Origin: CAYWWY01 sp964580185
Lineage (GTDB): Bacteria > Thermotogota > Thermotogae > MWEM01
Reading direction: 5' to 3'
Length of the DNA stretch: 64,000 nt
Assembly: GCA_964580185.1 (NCBI GenBank)
Contig: CAZOJQ010000009.1
Span: 5,894-69,893, forward strand
Below, one piece after another: positions 42,355-51,402 of the stretch. Positions within the stretch are counted from its first letter, which is position 1. The number at the start of each line of letters is the position of its first letter. The translations under genes and the position numbers were made by a program. The notes beneath the pieces are model-generated. The model saw only the letters and a list, made by a program, of their open reading frames with translations. It ran no database searches and was not told the DNA's origin.

Positions 42355-43507
42355 ACCCGGTGAGTATGTGCTAATGCAGGGGGATGAAGCCTGCGCTATG
42401 GGTGCCATCGAAGCAGGGTGCCGTTTTTTTGGGGGGTATCCGATTACGCCTGCCACTGAGATCGCTGAAACAATGGCAGAAGAGCTGCCAAAAATCGGCG
42501 GAAGGTTTATCCAGATGGAGGACGAGATCGCCAGCGCAGCGGCGATCATCGGGGCTTCTTTGGCTGGTGTGAAATCCATGACAGCTACGAGCGGTCCCGG
42601 TTTTTCCTTGATGCAGGAAGCCATTGGATATGCAAGTATGACGGAAACCCCGTGTGTGTTTGTCAATGTTATGAGAGGCGGTCCAAGCACAGGAATGCCC
42701 ACAAAGGTCTCCCAAGGAGATATCATGCAAGCGCGTTGGGGCACTCACGGAGATCATCCCATCATCGCTCTGTATCCCAGCAGCGTGAAAGAAACCTATA
42801 CATTGATCATCAAAGCCTTCAACCTGGCCGAAGAATATCGCACCCCTGTTGTTTTTCTGATGGATGAAGTCCTTGGCCATATGCGGGAAAGCTTCGAACT
42901 TCCCAAAATCCAGGAATCCGATATTCTGACTCGTCTGGATGACGCCATGGAAGAGGAAGAGATCTATCATCCCTACGAGAATCAGTATGATATCACAACC
43001 CCATTGCGTGCGATGGGCAGGAGTCGATTCCACGTGTCGGGATTGGTCCATGACGAAACGGGGTTTCCAATTGGCGCTAGTTCAGAATTAGCCGAACGGG
43101 TCCTGCGAAAGCTAGACAACAAAATCCGTCATCATATCGACCAAATCTCCATGTATGAAGAATATATGACCGAGGACGCCGATATTTTGATCATCGCATA
43201 CGGATCCATGGCGCGCAGCGCAAAGAGAGCCGTTAAGCTAGCCCGAAAAGACGGAAACAAAATTGGATTGTTCCGGCCCATTTCCATTTGGCCTTTGCCG
43301 AAGTCGGCCTTAATCAAGCGTTTCAAGACTGTGGAGGCCATTGTCGTGACAGAACTCAATCTTGGACAGTTGTTTCGAGAGGTTTCCCGAATGAATAAAA
43401 GGGGGAAGCCTATGAAGCTTCTCAGCCGTGTTGATGGAGAACTCATTACTCCAGAACAAATCCTTGAAGCAATCACGGAGCTGCGTGTCGAACTAGACGA
43501 ATACTGA
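42347..43507 (+). CDS. 2-oxoacid:ferredoxin oxidoreductase, alpha subunit (KorA-like)
   Basis: 386 aa. MQGDEACAMGAIEAGCRFFGGYP is followed by ITPATEIAE, then EDEIASAAAIIGASLAGVK, TATSGPGFSLM and GGPSTGMPT: the pyrimidine-binding half of a KorAB-type enzyme that oxidatively decarboxylates 2-oxoglutarate or a related 2-oxoacid to acyl-CoA. The second half (from about residue 240) is the transketolase C-terminal-like domain. The TPP-binding beta subunit and gamma subunit are expected next but are not present; FapA follows after 17 bp. Confidence 0.9.
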   Translation: MGKPGEYVLMQGDEACAMGAIEAGCRFFGGYPITPATEIAETMAEELPKIGGRFIQMEDEIASAAAIIGASLAGVKSMTATSGPGFSLMQEAIGYASMTETPCVFVNVMRGGPSTGMPTKVSQGDIMQARWGTHGDHPIIALYPSSVKETYTLIIKAFNLAEEYRTPVVFLMDEVLGHMRESFELPKIQESDILTRLDDAMEEEEIYHPYENQYDITTPLRAMGRSRFHVSGLVHDETGFPIGASSELAERVLRKLDNKIRHHIDQISMYEEYMTEDADILIIAYGSMARSAKRAVKLARKDGNKIGLFRPISIWPLPKSALIKRFKTVEAIVVTELNLGQLFREVSRMNKRGKPMKLLSRVDGELITPEQILEAITELRVELDEY

Positions 43508-43524
43508 TATAGGAAGCGGTCAAT

Positions 43525-44943
43525 ATGGATGAAAAAAGGATCGAAATCAAGATTGACGCCAATAAGCTCAAAGGATTTCTCGTATTTCGACCTGTCTCGG
43601 GTAACACAAAACCCGTGACCTCCGATGAAATAATGGACGCCTTACGGTTGCCTGGGATCAAGTTCGGTATACGGGAGGACAAAATCCAGGAGTTTGTGAT
43701 GAATCCGGTCGCGGGTGTTCCATACCAAGTTGTTGTAGGAACCCCACCCCAGCACGGAAAAGACGCTGAAATCCTTTACAATTTTGATTTCGAGATGTTG
43801 CAGACCTATTCTTCGGGCAAAATCCTAAAGTCGCAAAGGGGAATTTACCGAACCTTCCTTGTGAAAAAAGGGCAAATGATCGCAAAGAAAGCCCCAGCAA
43901 CCGAGGGTTCTTCAGGGAAAGACATTTTTGCGACCGAAATCCCTCCCAAACCAGGAAAAGACAAAAGTCTGATCGCTCAATTCGGTCGAAACATCGCTGT
44001 CGATGAGAGCGGAACAAAAGCCTATGCAACTGCCGAAGGAATCTTGAAGTATGAAGGGGAAAAAGTCCATGTCGATGAAGTTCTTGTTTTCCCAGGCGAT
44101 TTGGATGTCGATGTCGGGACAATCGAGTTCGAGGGGTCTGTGATTGTTGAAGGAATGGTTATCCCAGGTACGCTGATCAAAGCGCGAGACAACATTCAGA
44201 TTGCGCAAGTTGTTGAGGCCTCCACATTGATCGCCGGACACGACATCGAAATTGCAGCGGGAGTGAAAGGTCGAGGAAAAGCGTATATTTGCGCAGGCCG
44301 AGATATCAAGGCTCGGTTCGTAGAGAATGCGGAACTCATCGCGGGAAGGGATGTCCTTGTCGATTCGGCCATTATGAATAGCAACGTAAAAGCCAAACGC
44401 AATGTACAGGTGCTTGGACAACCCGGAGAACTGATCGGCGGGTTTGTTTCTGCAAGCCAAAAAGTCATTGCCAACAGAATTGGTTCGGACATGAATATCA
44501 CAACTACCGTTGAGGTAGGGTTAGATCCCGACCTCAGGCAAAGAATGCAGTTGATCAATGCCCAAATTTCCTTGGACCAGGAGAATCTTTCGAAATTGAC
44601 CAAAATCGTCCGTACTCTGCGGGAGATGAAAGAAAAGATGGGGGACGATTTCCCCAAAGACAAACTGGAGCTGCTGGTCAAAAGCATCAACTCCATCAAT
44701 ACATTGAATAGCCAGATTCCCAATCTAGCGGAGGAATACCAAGAACTCCAAGATCGCATGAATGAATCCATGACCGGATCCACCGTTATTGCGCGCCAGA
44801 TTTTGCATGCCGGGGTTGAAGTAACAATGAGGGATCGGAAATTCTATGCCTCTCGCGATTTTGAAAAGGCAGTTCTAGTGTTGGAGGAAGGGGAAATCCG
44901 CATGGGTGGGTATCGGGGCGAAGAATCGGAACAGGATGATTGA
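43525..44943 (+). CDS. FapA/DUF342 family protein
   Basis: 472 aa. Repeated short strands with G-x-D/N turns (FEGSVIVEGMVIPGTLIKAR, DIEIAAGVKGRGKAYICAGR, DVLVDSAIMNSNVKAKR) form the polymer-forming beta-helix of DUF342 proteins. A C-terminal coiled coil follows (about residues 335-420), then a short beta end. FapA proteins have been linked to flagellar assembly and cell-surface organisation, but no flagellar gene is nearby. The ATG is preceded by AGGAAGCGG. tRNA-Ser(CGA) begins eight bases after its stop. Confidence 0.85.
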   Translation: MDEKRIEIKIDANKLKGFLVFRPVSGNTKPVTSDEIMDALRLPGIKFGIREDKIQEFVMNPVAGVPYQVVVGTPPQHGKDAEILYNFDFEMLQTYSSGKILKSQRGIYRTFLVKKGQMIAKKAPATEGSSGKDIFATEIPPKPGKDKSLIAQFGRNIAVDESGTKAYATAEGILKYEGEKVHVDEVLVFPGDLDVDVGTIEFEGSVIVEGMVIPGTLIKARDNIQIAQVVEASTLIAGHDIEIAAGVKGRGKAYICAGRDIKARFVENAELIAGRDVLVDSAIMNSNVKAKRNVQVLGQPGELIGGFVSASQKVIANRIGSDMNITTTVEVGLDPDLRQRMQLINAQISLDQENLSKLTKIVRTLREMKEKMGDDFPKDKLELLVKSINSINTLNSQIPNLAEEYQELQDRMNESMTGSTVIARQILHAGVEVTMRDRKFYASRDFEKAVLVLEEGEIRMGGYRGEESEQDD

Positions 44944-44951
44944 ATGAATCT

Positions 44952-45040
44952 GGAGGTGTGACCGAATTGGCTAAGGAGCCGGTCTCGAAAATCGGTGGGC
45001 GGAAACGCCCGTGTGGGTTCGAGTCCCACCACCTCCGCCA
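44952..45040 (+). tRNA. tRNA-Ser (anticodon CGA)
   Basis: 89 bases including CCA: acceptor GGAGGTG/CACCTCC, anticodon stem CCGGT/ATCGG with loop CTCGAAA (anticodon CGA), variable arm GTGGGCGGAAACGCCCGT, T arm GTGGG-TTCGAGT-CCCAC. It directly follows fapA and is probably on its transcript. Confidence 0.96.
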
Positions 45041-45068
45041 GAGAAAGAAATGGATTTTTACTTCTCGG

Positions 45069-45584
45069 ATGATCCAATGGCTTGTTTTTCCCCTGATGCT
45101 GGGCATTTTTTCCATTGCTTGTTTTGCGTCCCCCCCCAACGCAGTTCCTACCAATCACCTTCAGATGAACTGGGTCCTCCCTCATGATCGGCTAGAAATT
45201 CGGGCGGATATGGCTGTAGGTAGCCTGATCCATTTGGATCGCCTTACGATTATCCCCCTTTTTTCTGTGAAAACCTTTGGATATCAAGTTCCGCTAGGGA
45301 TCAAAATTCCCTTCCCAATCAACCTTTCCGATTTTGAAGTCCGCCCATTTGCGGTAATCCTCATCCGGGATGATCGATTCGAGATCCTGCCAATTGGCAA
45401 TCGGGAAGAGGTTTTCGGGATTGACACTTTGCCGAAGCTGATGCAGATCGCAGTTTCCTATATTCATGGTGAGCCCTTTCCCATTCCCCAAAGGGGGAAC
45501 GCAGCATCTACGACCGATATCGCTATGAACGAAGCAGCAAAACACAGCAGCAATCCACTTATTGCTTTTGAAAAGGGGGAATGA
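45069..45584 (+). CDS. Exported GerW/YtfJ-like domain protein
   Basis: About 171 aa. It starts with a hydrophobic export signal (MIQWLVFPLMLGIFSIAC), where IAC could be a lipobox. The body has the spacing of GerW/YtfJ proteins: SLIHLDRLTIIPLFSVKTFG, then RPFAVILIRDDRFEILPIG, equivalent to the family's IPVSKVSFGF and PVAFLVI...VKLLPV. The glycine-rich centre of GerW is missing. GerW is known from spore formers, but no sporulation gene is in the window. The ATG at 45069 is chosen because the frame upstream runs through tRNA-Ser. Its stop overlaps the next start. Confidence 0.45.
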   Translation: MIQWLVFPLMLGIFSIACFASPPNAVPTNHLQMNWVLPHDRLEIRADMAVGSLIHLDRLTIIPLFSVKTFGYQVPLGIKIPFPINLSDFEVRPFAVILIRDDRFEILPIGNREEVFGIDTLPKLMQIAVSYIHGEPFPIPQRGNAASTTDIAMNEAAKHSSNPLIAFEKGE

Positions 45585-46264
45585 TGAACCGACTATCTTT
45601 GGGACTCACCGCTTCTTTTCTGGTTCCAATTTCACAGGGATATCTCCTCGTAGACACATGCACGAAGAAAAGCAAAGCAAAGCTAGAATCAGCCTTTACC
45701 ACTCTTCAGATCGACCCGCTCCAAATTGCCTACATCCTCATCACACATCATCATTCCGACCATATCGGTCTCGTCAATTACTTGAGAAGCCAACATCCAC
45801 AGATTCGGCTTATCGGGCACCAATCTTCCGTTCCTTATTTGGAAAAGGGAACGATGGCTCCTACAGCTTGCGTGAATCGCCGAGTGAACCTTCTTTTCTC
45901 TCTATCGAGAAAGAACGGCCAGGAACCGGTGGTCCTTCATTCTGACGATATCTTCCTGGAAGGAGACGACGATCGCCTACTCCCCTCCATGGGTTTGGAC
46001 GCCAAAATCCTTCATACGCCCGGGCATACGGAGGATTCGATAAGTGTATTGTTCCCCAATGGGAATTGCTTGGTAGGCGATACCGTTATGCATTGGCCGC
46101 TCAATTTTCTAGGCGCCAATCCATTTCCGATCCTCATCCAGGATCATATCGCTCTGAAAGCAAGTTGGGCCAAAATCGAGGCTTCTGGCGCAAAACGACT
46201 GTTCCCATCCCATGGGAAACCGATCGATGTTGAATCTCTGGCTTCATCAATAACCCAAAAATGA
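45581..46264 (+). CDS. Metallo-beta-lactamase-fold hydrolase
   Basis: 227 aa. Zinc ligands are in ITHHHSDHIG, HTPGHTEDS and LVGDTV, with a final PSHGKP histidine, so a full MBL site is present. Substrate is not predictable; glyoxalase II-like and RNase-like relatives share these motifs. The ATG at 45581 (or 45584) follows AAAGGGGGA and overlaps the GerW-like stop by four bases. Confidence 0.82.
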   Translation: MMNRLSLGLTASFLVPISQGYLLVDTCTKKSKAKLESAFTTLQIDPLQIAYILITHHHSDHIGLVNYLRSQHPQIRLIGHQSSVPYLEKGTMAPTACVNRRVNLLFSLSRKNGQEPVVLHSDDIFLEGDDDRLLPSMGLDAKILHTPGHTEDSISVLFPNGNCLVGDTVMHWPLNFLGANPFPILIQDHIALKASWAKIEASGAKRLFPSHGKPIDVESLASSITQK

Positions 46265-46280
46265 TCCCCGATATGGGTCC

Positions 46281-46313
46281 AAAAAAAAGCGGGGTCACAA
46301 TGGACGCCCGCTT
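46281..46313 (-). terminator. Terminator after the protein disulfide oxidoreductase gene
   Basis: On the minus strand AAGCGGG pairs with CCCGCTT and is followed by a run of T. It lies between the convergent MBL and PDO genes. Confidence 0.8.
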
Positions 46314-46338
46314 AAAATGCTGATTTTGCACGAACAGG

Positions 46339-47001
46339 TTACAACCCTTTAAGCACTTCCGCAATAAAGGTTTCTTCCGGTTGCGCGCCTACAAACGAAT
46401 GCTTTCCATCATTGATCACAATTTGGGGAACCGAAGAGACCCCATACCGGGCAGAAAGCTCGGGGAACTCCATCGCTTCAACCATTTCCCCACTGATCAT
46501 GGGATTGATCATAGCGAATTGATGCGCCATCAGGACTGCCTTGGTGCAATAGGGGCAAGTGGGTGTTATGAATACTTGGATCTTTGTGGGTGTGGAGATT
46601 GCCTGCACCTTGGCTATACCTTCAGGAGACAGATCAGGAGATGCTCCTTGAGAAACCATAATGATATCGTCCAGCAATGTCCTGAACTCATGGCCAGAAG
46701 GGATCCCATAAAACTTGACCTGAATCGCTCTCCGATCATGCGGTTGAATGACGAATCCCGGAAAATGATCAATCCCATATTCCTGTACCTTTTGTGGGTT
46801 TTGATCCCCATCCCAAACCTCCAGTTGAATCTGCTCCGGGGCAAATGACGCAACCTCTTCCAACAGCTGGATGGTCAGATCACAATACTGGCACTTCTGT
46901 TGGTCTTTGGTCGTGAAAGCAATAATATGAACTTCTTTTCCCATCTCTTTTTCGAAACGATCGCGAACGACTTGCGCTTCTTTGGGTTTGATCAATGCCA
47001 T
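46339..47001 (-). CDS. Protein disulfide oxidoreductase (PDO), two thioredoxin folds
   Basis: 220 aa made of two thioredoxin-like units, with active sites KCQYC (about residue 37) and PTCPYC (about residue 150), each followed by a cis-proline segment (HFPGFV, SVPQIV). Two-CXXC PDOs keep disulfides in proteins of thermophilic archaea, Thermotogota and Aquificota, so this gene hints at a thermophilic host or ancestor. It lies 20 bp after the SPFH gene on the same strand. Confidence 0.9.
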   Translation of the reverse strand: MALIKPKEAQVVRDRFEKEMGKEVHIIAFTTKDQQKCQYCDLTIQLLEEVASFAPEQIQLEVWDGDQNPQKVQEYGIDHFPGFVIQPHDRRAIQVKFYGIPSGHEFRTLLDDIIMVSQGASPDLSPEGIAKVQAISTPTKIQVFITPTCPYCTKAVLMAHQFAMINPMISGEMVEAMEFPELSARYGVSSVPQIVINDGKHSFVGAQPEETFIAEVLKGL

Positions 47002-47021
47002 CCAGGAGTACCTCCCTCGGT

Positions 47022-47948
47022 CTATGATTTGGTCTTCGTTTGTTTATCTTTCCCTCCGTCTTTGAACATCTCGCCGATGGACGCAATGCTGCCAAGAATC
47101 CCCGACGCTTCCATAGGAAGGAAAATCTTGGTCGCTTGACCATTGGCCACATCCTTCAAGGCTTCCAAGTATCGGATGGCAATAACATCTTCGGAAGCAT
47201 CGCCTTTATGAATCGCATCAAAAACCGACAAGATGGCTTGGGCCTGTCCTTCTGCCTCTGTAAGCAACTTGAAGCGTTGGGCTTTGGCAACAGTTTCGAT
47301 CGCTTGGGCTTCTCCTTCAGCGCGCAGGATTTGACCTTGTTTGAACCCTTCCGCATTCAAGATCTCTGCCTGTTTGATCCCCTCTGCATCCAAAATAGCC
47401 GCTCGTTTGGTTCGTTCGGCTTTCATCTGTTTGCTCATGGCTTCCATAATATCCTGTGGGGGATCGATCTTCTTGATTTCGACACGGGTCACCTTGACAC
47501 CCCATTTGTCGGTTGCGTCATCCAAAACGGCGCGAAGGGTCGAGTTAATCATTTCCCGCGAAGTCAAAGTTTGATCCAACTCCAACTCTCCGATCACATT
47601 TCGCAAATTGGTTTGAGCCAGCTTCACAGCTGCAATCTGAAAACTTGAAACATTGTACAACACCCGATAGGCATCGGTAATCTGATAATAGATAATCGCA
47701 TCTACCACCACGATTACGTTATCTTTGGTGATCACTTCTTGAGGAGGCACATCGATTACTTGTTCTCTCAGATCTACGACAGACATTCGTTCCAAAAAGG
47801 GTATGATAAAATGTACGCCTGAATCCGCAGCTCGTTTGTACTTTCCGAGCCGCTCTACTAGACCTCGCTGATAGGGACGGACGATCCGAATCCCTGTTGC
47901 AGCGAGAATCAATACCAAAATGGCAATCGATACCAATGCAATAACCAT
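47022..47948 (-). CDS. SPFH/band-7 membrane protein (stomatin/QmcA-like)
   Basis: 308 aa: one N-terminal membrane helix (residues 3-22), the SPFH domain with VRPYQRGLVERLGKY and RRVEIKKIDPP-type core (VTRVEIKKIDPPQDI), and a C-terminal coiled coil (about 180-260, AEGIKQAEILNAEGFKQGQI). Such proteins scaffold membrane microdomains and often work with NfeD, whose gene is directly upstream. The ATG follows AAGGAGGGATAACAA. Confidence 0.93.
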   Translation of the reverse strand: MVIALVSIAILVLILAATGIRIVRPYQRGLVERLGKYKRAADSGVHFIIPFLERMSVVDLREQVIDVPPQEVITKDNVIVVVDAIIYYQITDAYRVLYNVSSFQIAAVKLAQTNLRNVIGELELDQTLTSREMINSTLRAVLDDATDKWGVKVTRVEIKKIDPPQDIMEAMSKQMKAERTKRAAILDAEGIKQAEILNAEGFKQGQILRAEGEAQAIETVAKAQRFKLLTEAEGQAQAILSVFDAIHKGDASEDVIAIRYLEALKDVANGQATKIFLPMEASGILGSIASIGEMFKDGGKDKQTKTKS

Positions 47949-47951
47949 TTG

Positions 47952-48398
47952 TTATCCCTCCTTTTGATCGATTTTCTTCACAACCAGCTTCACGCCAACT
48001 AGCGCTTGAACCCGCACTTTCATCCCTTTTTCGATTGTTTCATCCGTGAGTGAGGTCGCTCTCCATTCTTCCGAACCGACTTTTACCAGTCCTTTGCTTC
48101 CATCTGATTCGATTGTTTGGGTGACAATCCCAACACTCCCCACCACTTCATCCACGGAAATGGACCGTGGAGAGGTTCCTGTCAACCGTTTCCCAACCCT
48201 GCGGGTGAGGAAGACACAAAAGGCCGAACTGATGATGAACATGGTAATCTGAAGAATATAGACCTCAGGAAAGAAATGGGCAAAAAGCGCTGCCACTCCT
48301 GCACCAACACCAAACCAAAGGAGATAGAAGGTTGGTGTTAGGATTTCAAAAACCACAAAAAGGATACCCAACAAGAGCCAGAGAATCCAGGGTGTCAT
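47952..48398 (-). CDS. NfeD-like membrane protein
   Basis: 148 aa: two to three membrane helices (residues about 4-75), then an OB-fold domain (GSVGIVTQTIESDGSKGLVKVGSEEWRA, here split: GLVKVGSEEWRATSL and MKVRVQALVGVKLVVKKI). It is the short NfeD form that accompanies SPFH proteins, and the gap to the SPFH gene is three bases. The ATG has GGAGCGAC upstream. Confidence 0.9.
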   Translation of the reverse strand: MTPWILWLLLGILFVVFEILTPTFYLLWFGVGAGVAALFAHFFPEVYILQITMFIISSAFCVFLTRRVGKRLTGTSPRSISVDEVVGSVGIVTQTIESDGSKGLVKVGSEEWRATSLTDETIEKGMKVRVQALVGVKLVVKKIDQKEG

Positions 48399-48422
48399 TT
48401 TGTCGCTCCTTTCTTCATAAGT

Positions 48423-49187
48423 TCATTTCGATGGTTCACGGTACATCAACACTCGCTGAACAAAACGAGCAATTTGAAAGATCACTTTCCATTTTCTTTT
48501 GGGATTCTGAAGGATTCGGTATAACCATTCCATATTGCATCGAATGATCCACCGGGGTGCTCTTTTCATTTCTCCGGCATATACATCCAGCGAACCGCCC
48601 ACTCCAATCCCGATCCGAGCTCCCGTAGAATCAAAATGATCATACAACCAAAACTCTTGATAGGGCGCTCCCATCCCTACTAATAACACATCTGCCCCAC
48701 TCACGCGGATCATTTCCGCCACCAAGCGATTTCCCTCCTCTGTTTTTGAGAAAAAACCATCCCTACAACCAGCAATGGTAACTTTGGTTGTTGCCTGCAA
48801 AAATTCAGCGGCTTTTTCCGCTGTTCCCTTCTTCGAGCCCAGCAAGAAAACAGATCGTCCCGCTTCCTGGCACACCCGACATAACGCAACGCCCAGTTCT
48901 ACTCCAGGAAATCGGCTCAACCCCTCGCGGTTGATCCGCTTGACGGCCCACTGTAAGCCAACTCCATCGGGAATGATCGCCGTATCCTTGATCGCTTCAT
49001 AAAACCGGGGGGTGTACAAAGCGTAATAACTGATCTGGGCATTCATCGTCGTGATCCGGACCGATTGGGAGCCTTCGAGAATGGCCCGAAAATAATCGAT
49101 AATGACTTCCTGCGTCTCGTTGATCACAGGCAGTCCAAAAAAAGCGGTCTTTTTCATCTCATGGGACGGATTTTCGAATGCAATCAT
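48423..49187 (-). CDS. WecG/TagA/CpsF-family glycosyltransferase
   Basis: 254 aa. Family segments are ITTMNAQISYYALY, IIPDGVGLQWAVKR, FLLGSKKGTAEKAAEFL, DVLLVGMGAPYQEFW and GIGVGGSLDVYAGEMKRAP, ending RLLQNPKRKW-like (RILQNPKRKWKV). It transfers a sugar such as N-acetylmannosamine to a lipid-linked carrier for surface polymers. The ATG at 49187 overlaps the flippase stop by four bases; the longer open frame upstream is the shadow of that gene. Confidence 0.9.
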   Translation of the reverse strand: MIAFENPSHEMKKTAFFGLPVINETQEVIIDYFRAILEGSQSVRITTMNAQISYYALYTPRFYEAIKDTAIIPDGVGLQWAVKRINREGLSRFPGVELGVALCRVCQEAGRSVFLLGSKKGTAEKAAEFLQATTKVTIAGCRDGFFSKTEEGNRLVAEMIRVSGADVLLVGMGAPYQEFWLYDHFDSTGARIGIGVGGSLDVYAGEMKRAPRWIIRCNMEWLYRILQNPKRKWKVIFQIARFVQRVLMYREPSK

Positions 49188-50242
49188 ACCCGATTCATCT
49201 TTCTTTCTCTCAGCGCAAAAACACCGCCCACAATGATGTTCAAATAGTAAGAGACCAACCTCCAGATCAGGATGGCAGCTGCTAAATCGGGTCGAGAAAA
49301 AAACCGTTGAAAAAAGAGGAAGAAACCGCTTTCCGCAGCGCCACTGGCTCCCGGTAACGGAATAAAAGAAATCACCAAAAAGACGACTCCCTGGAAAGCC
49401 AAAACCTCCCAGAATGGAGCAGACGAATACCCCAAAGCGCGGTATGTGCAGTATGAAACGGAAAAGAAAAAGAACATTTGGCACAAAGTGAGCATAAACA
49501 AAGAAAGGATTTGGATGGGATTGCGATAGACCTGTCGCATCGCCTGATAAAAGGACTCCAGTTTTACTACGAATCCTTCCATCCAGTGATATACTTTCTT
49601 ACCTGGTCGGGACCATCGGAACCAAGAGGTAATCCCCAAAAGGATCGCTGTAGTAGCCCGTTTTGAGAAGGCAAAGAGCATCATGAAAAAAATCGCTCCC
49701 GAATTTACAATAAAGCCTCCGATGGCCAAAAGAGAGAGACGGGGCGTTTCCATGCGAACATCGGAAAAACTGATCCATAAGACAAATATGCCAAATATCG
49801 TAATCACGGATTGGTACAACAAGAATTTAGCAATAAACACCGCTGAGGATTGGCTGACCTTTTGTCCCCGTTTATACATCGCATAAATCTGCATCGGTTG
49901 CCCCCCCGTCGCGAACGGGGTGATTGCCGAATAAAATTGCCCCAGAAGACTGATATGAATGGATTGCAAAAGGGAGAACCGCATTCCTAATCCTCGGCAT
50001 AATTCTTTAAACAGAAACGAATCAAGAAGCCAAAATCCAATCATGGCTGCAATTCCTAGGGAAAACCAATCATAACGGACTTTCGAAAAGGCGGCTAGGT
50101 TTTCTCGGAGATCCCCCACCATCAAAGTGATGCTGGAAGCGGCCAACCCCAAAATGGCAACCGCAATGAGTCCTTTCACATATTTCCCTAACCCCGTTCC
50201 GCTCTTTCTTTCAATCTTTTGAATCCCTTTGTCTTTGATCAC
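49184..50242 (-). CDS. Flippase-like integral membrane protein (LPG synthase TM / UPF0104 family)
   Basis: 352 aa, eight or nine hydrophobic helices. The family motifs are LDSFLFKELCRGLGM, LLGQFYSAITPFATGGQPMQIY and FIPLPGASGAAESGF. These proteins resemble the MprF flippase domain and archaeal AglD and are thought to move or modify lipids or lipid-linked sugars; overlap with the TagA-type gene supports that. The start may be GTG at 50242, only six bases after a -10 element, or GTG at 50179 (ahead of KGLIAVAILG) with GGGTTAGGG upstream. Confidence 0.83.
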   Translation of the reverse strand: MIKDKGIQKIERKSGTGLGKYVKGLIAVAILGLAASSITLMVGDLRENLAAFSKVRYDWFSLGIAAMIGFWLLDSFLFKELCRGLGMRFSLLQSIHISLLGQFYSAITPFATGGQPMQIYAMYKRGQKVSQSSAVFIAKFLLYQSVITIFGIFVLWISFSDVRMETPRLSLLAIGGFIVNSGAIFFMMLFAFSKRATTAILLGITSWFRWSRPGKKVYHWMEGFVVKLESFYQAMRQVYRNPIQILSLFMLTLCQMFFFFSVSYCTYRALGYSSAPFWEVLAFQGVVFLVISFIPLPGASGAAESGFFLFFQRFFSRPDLAAAILIWRLVSYYLNIIVGGVFALRERKMNRV

Positions 50243-50248
50243 GCCTTG

Positions 50249-50257
50249 ATTATACCA
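50249..50257 (-). promoter_or_regulatory. Extended -10 promoter element at the flippase gene
   Basis: The minus strand reads TGGTATAAT. A start seven bases downstream would make the GTG at 50242 leaderless, so the internal GTG may be the real start. Confidence 0.45.
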
Positions 50258-50289
50258 TAAAGGCCTTTCTTCTTTGACCAGAAAGACTC

Positions 50290-51384
50290 CTAATGGCTCA
50301 TTGATCGATCCGGCTCAACGGTATGAATGACCCGAAGGATCTGTATCGTTTTGTCCTGATCCAAGTCCCGGTTTTTCCAGCCGTTTTTGCCATCGACGGA
50401 AACCAATGGTCTAGAAATGCACCCCTTCCTCATACCAATGACTTCTCCCTCTTCTCCGGTGGACAAGAGGACCCGGGTACCTGCTGGGTAAATACCGAAC
50501 GTTTGGAGAAACGCGTTCACGAGACTCGGATCGAAGATTCGAGTGGATTCTCGAATGATATAACTCACAGTTTGGTAGGTGGACCAGGCTTTTTTGTATG
50601 GCCGTTCCGTTGTCAGCGCATCATAGACATCTGCAAGCATAATGATTCTCGAAGTGAGGGGAATGGAATCTCCCGCCAAACCAGCGTTGTATCCTCGACC
50701 ATCCCATCGTTCATGATGATACAAAATGGGATCCAAAATATCGGGTTCATCAATACCGGATTGTTTGGCAATCTCATAGCCATAATCTGGATGTTTCCGA
50801 ATGATCAAAAATTCCATGTCCGATAACCGTTCTCGATTTTTCAGGATTTCCTCAGGCACTAAGATCTTTCCGACATCGTGCAATAATCCAGCAACAGATA
50901 CATTCTGGATGCGTTCCAAATCATCGGGAAAGACCGTCATCGCAAGGGTTGTGGAAATAATGGATACATTGACCTGATGGGTGAATGTGTACTGATCGAT
51001 CTGTTTCAATCGATACAGAGATGGGACAATGAATGCGCCATAATTACGGACCACTTCTTGGGCAATCGCCTTGCCAAGGGTTTCTGCGCGGTCTTTATTG
51101 ACTCGACCTTCCTGGATGATTTCGTTGTAGATCTCATTGACTTCTTCTCCGAACTGATCCAAGTTTTTGGGCGAAACCAAAGGGTGAACATTGATTTCTT
51201 CTGGATCGGCTCCATCGTTCAAAACACACACCCAGTGTACTCCCTTTTGAATGAGGGCATGACGGAGAGATGGGGTGATGGTTTGGCCGCTTTCCACCAA
51301 AATATCTCCTGCGTTCTTTCCCATAATCGTTTCCGCGATCACATCTCGGAAAGTCAAAGCCTTAACCTGTTTCCATCGAATCAT
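50290..51384 (-). CDS. HD-GYP domain protein (putative cyclic-di-GMP phosphodiesterase)
   Basis: 364 aa. The N-terminal 110 residues resemble the DUF3391-like lead region of such proteins. The HD-GYP domain follows, with LLHDVGKILVPEEIL, RKHPDYGYEIAK, HHERWDGRGYNAGLAGDSIP and LADVYDALTTERPYK. The GYP signature reads GYN, so it is an HD-GYP variant. It has no receiver domain. The ATG has GGAGATTGCC before it, and the gene follows the large hybrid kinase by 18 bp. Confidence 0.87.
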   Translation of the reverse strand: MIRWKQVKALTFRDVIAETIMGKNAGDILVESGQTITPSLRHALIQKGVHWVCVLNDGADPEEINVHPLVSPKNLDQFGEEVNEIYNEIIQEGRVNKDRAETLGKAIAQEVVRNYGAFIVPSLYRLKQIDQYTFTHQVNVSIISTTLAMTVFPDDLERIQNVSVAGLLHDVGKILVPEEILKNRERLSDMEFLIIRKHPDYGYEIAKQSGIDEPDILDPILYHHERWDGRGYNAGLAGDSIPLTSRIIMLADVYDALTTERPYKKAWSTYQTVSYIIRESTRIFDPSLVNAFLQTFGIYPAGTRVLLSTGEEGEVIGMRKGCISRPLVSVDGKNGWKNRDLDQDKTIQILRVIHTVEPDRSMSH

Positions 51385-51402
51385 GGCAATCTCCTGGTTG
51401 GG

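Noticed and set aside
44940..45068. Long N-terminal extension of the GerW-like frame
   Set aside because: The open frame runs through tRNA-Ser(CGA); the hydrophobic export signal begins at the ATG at 45069.
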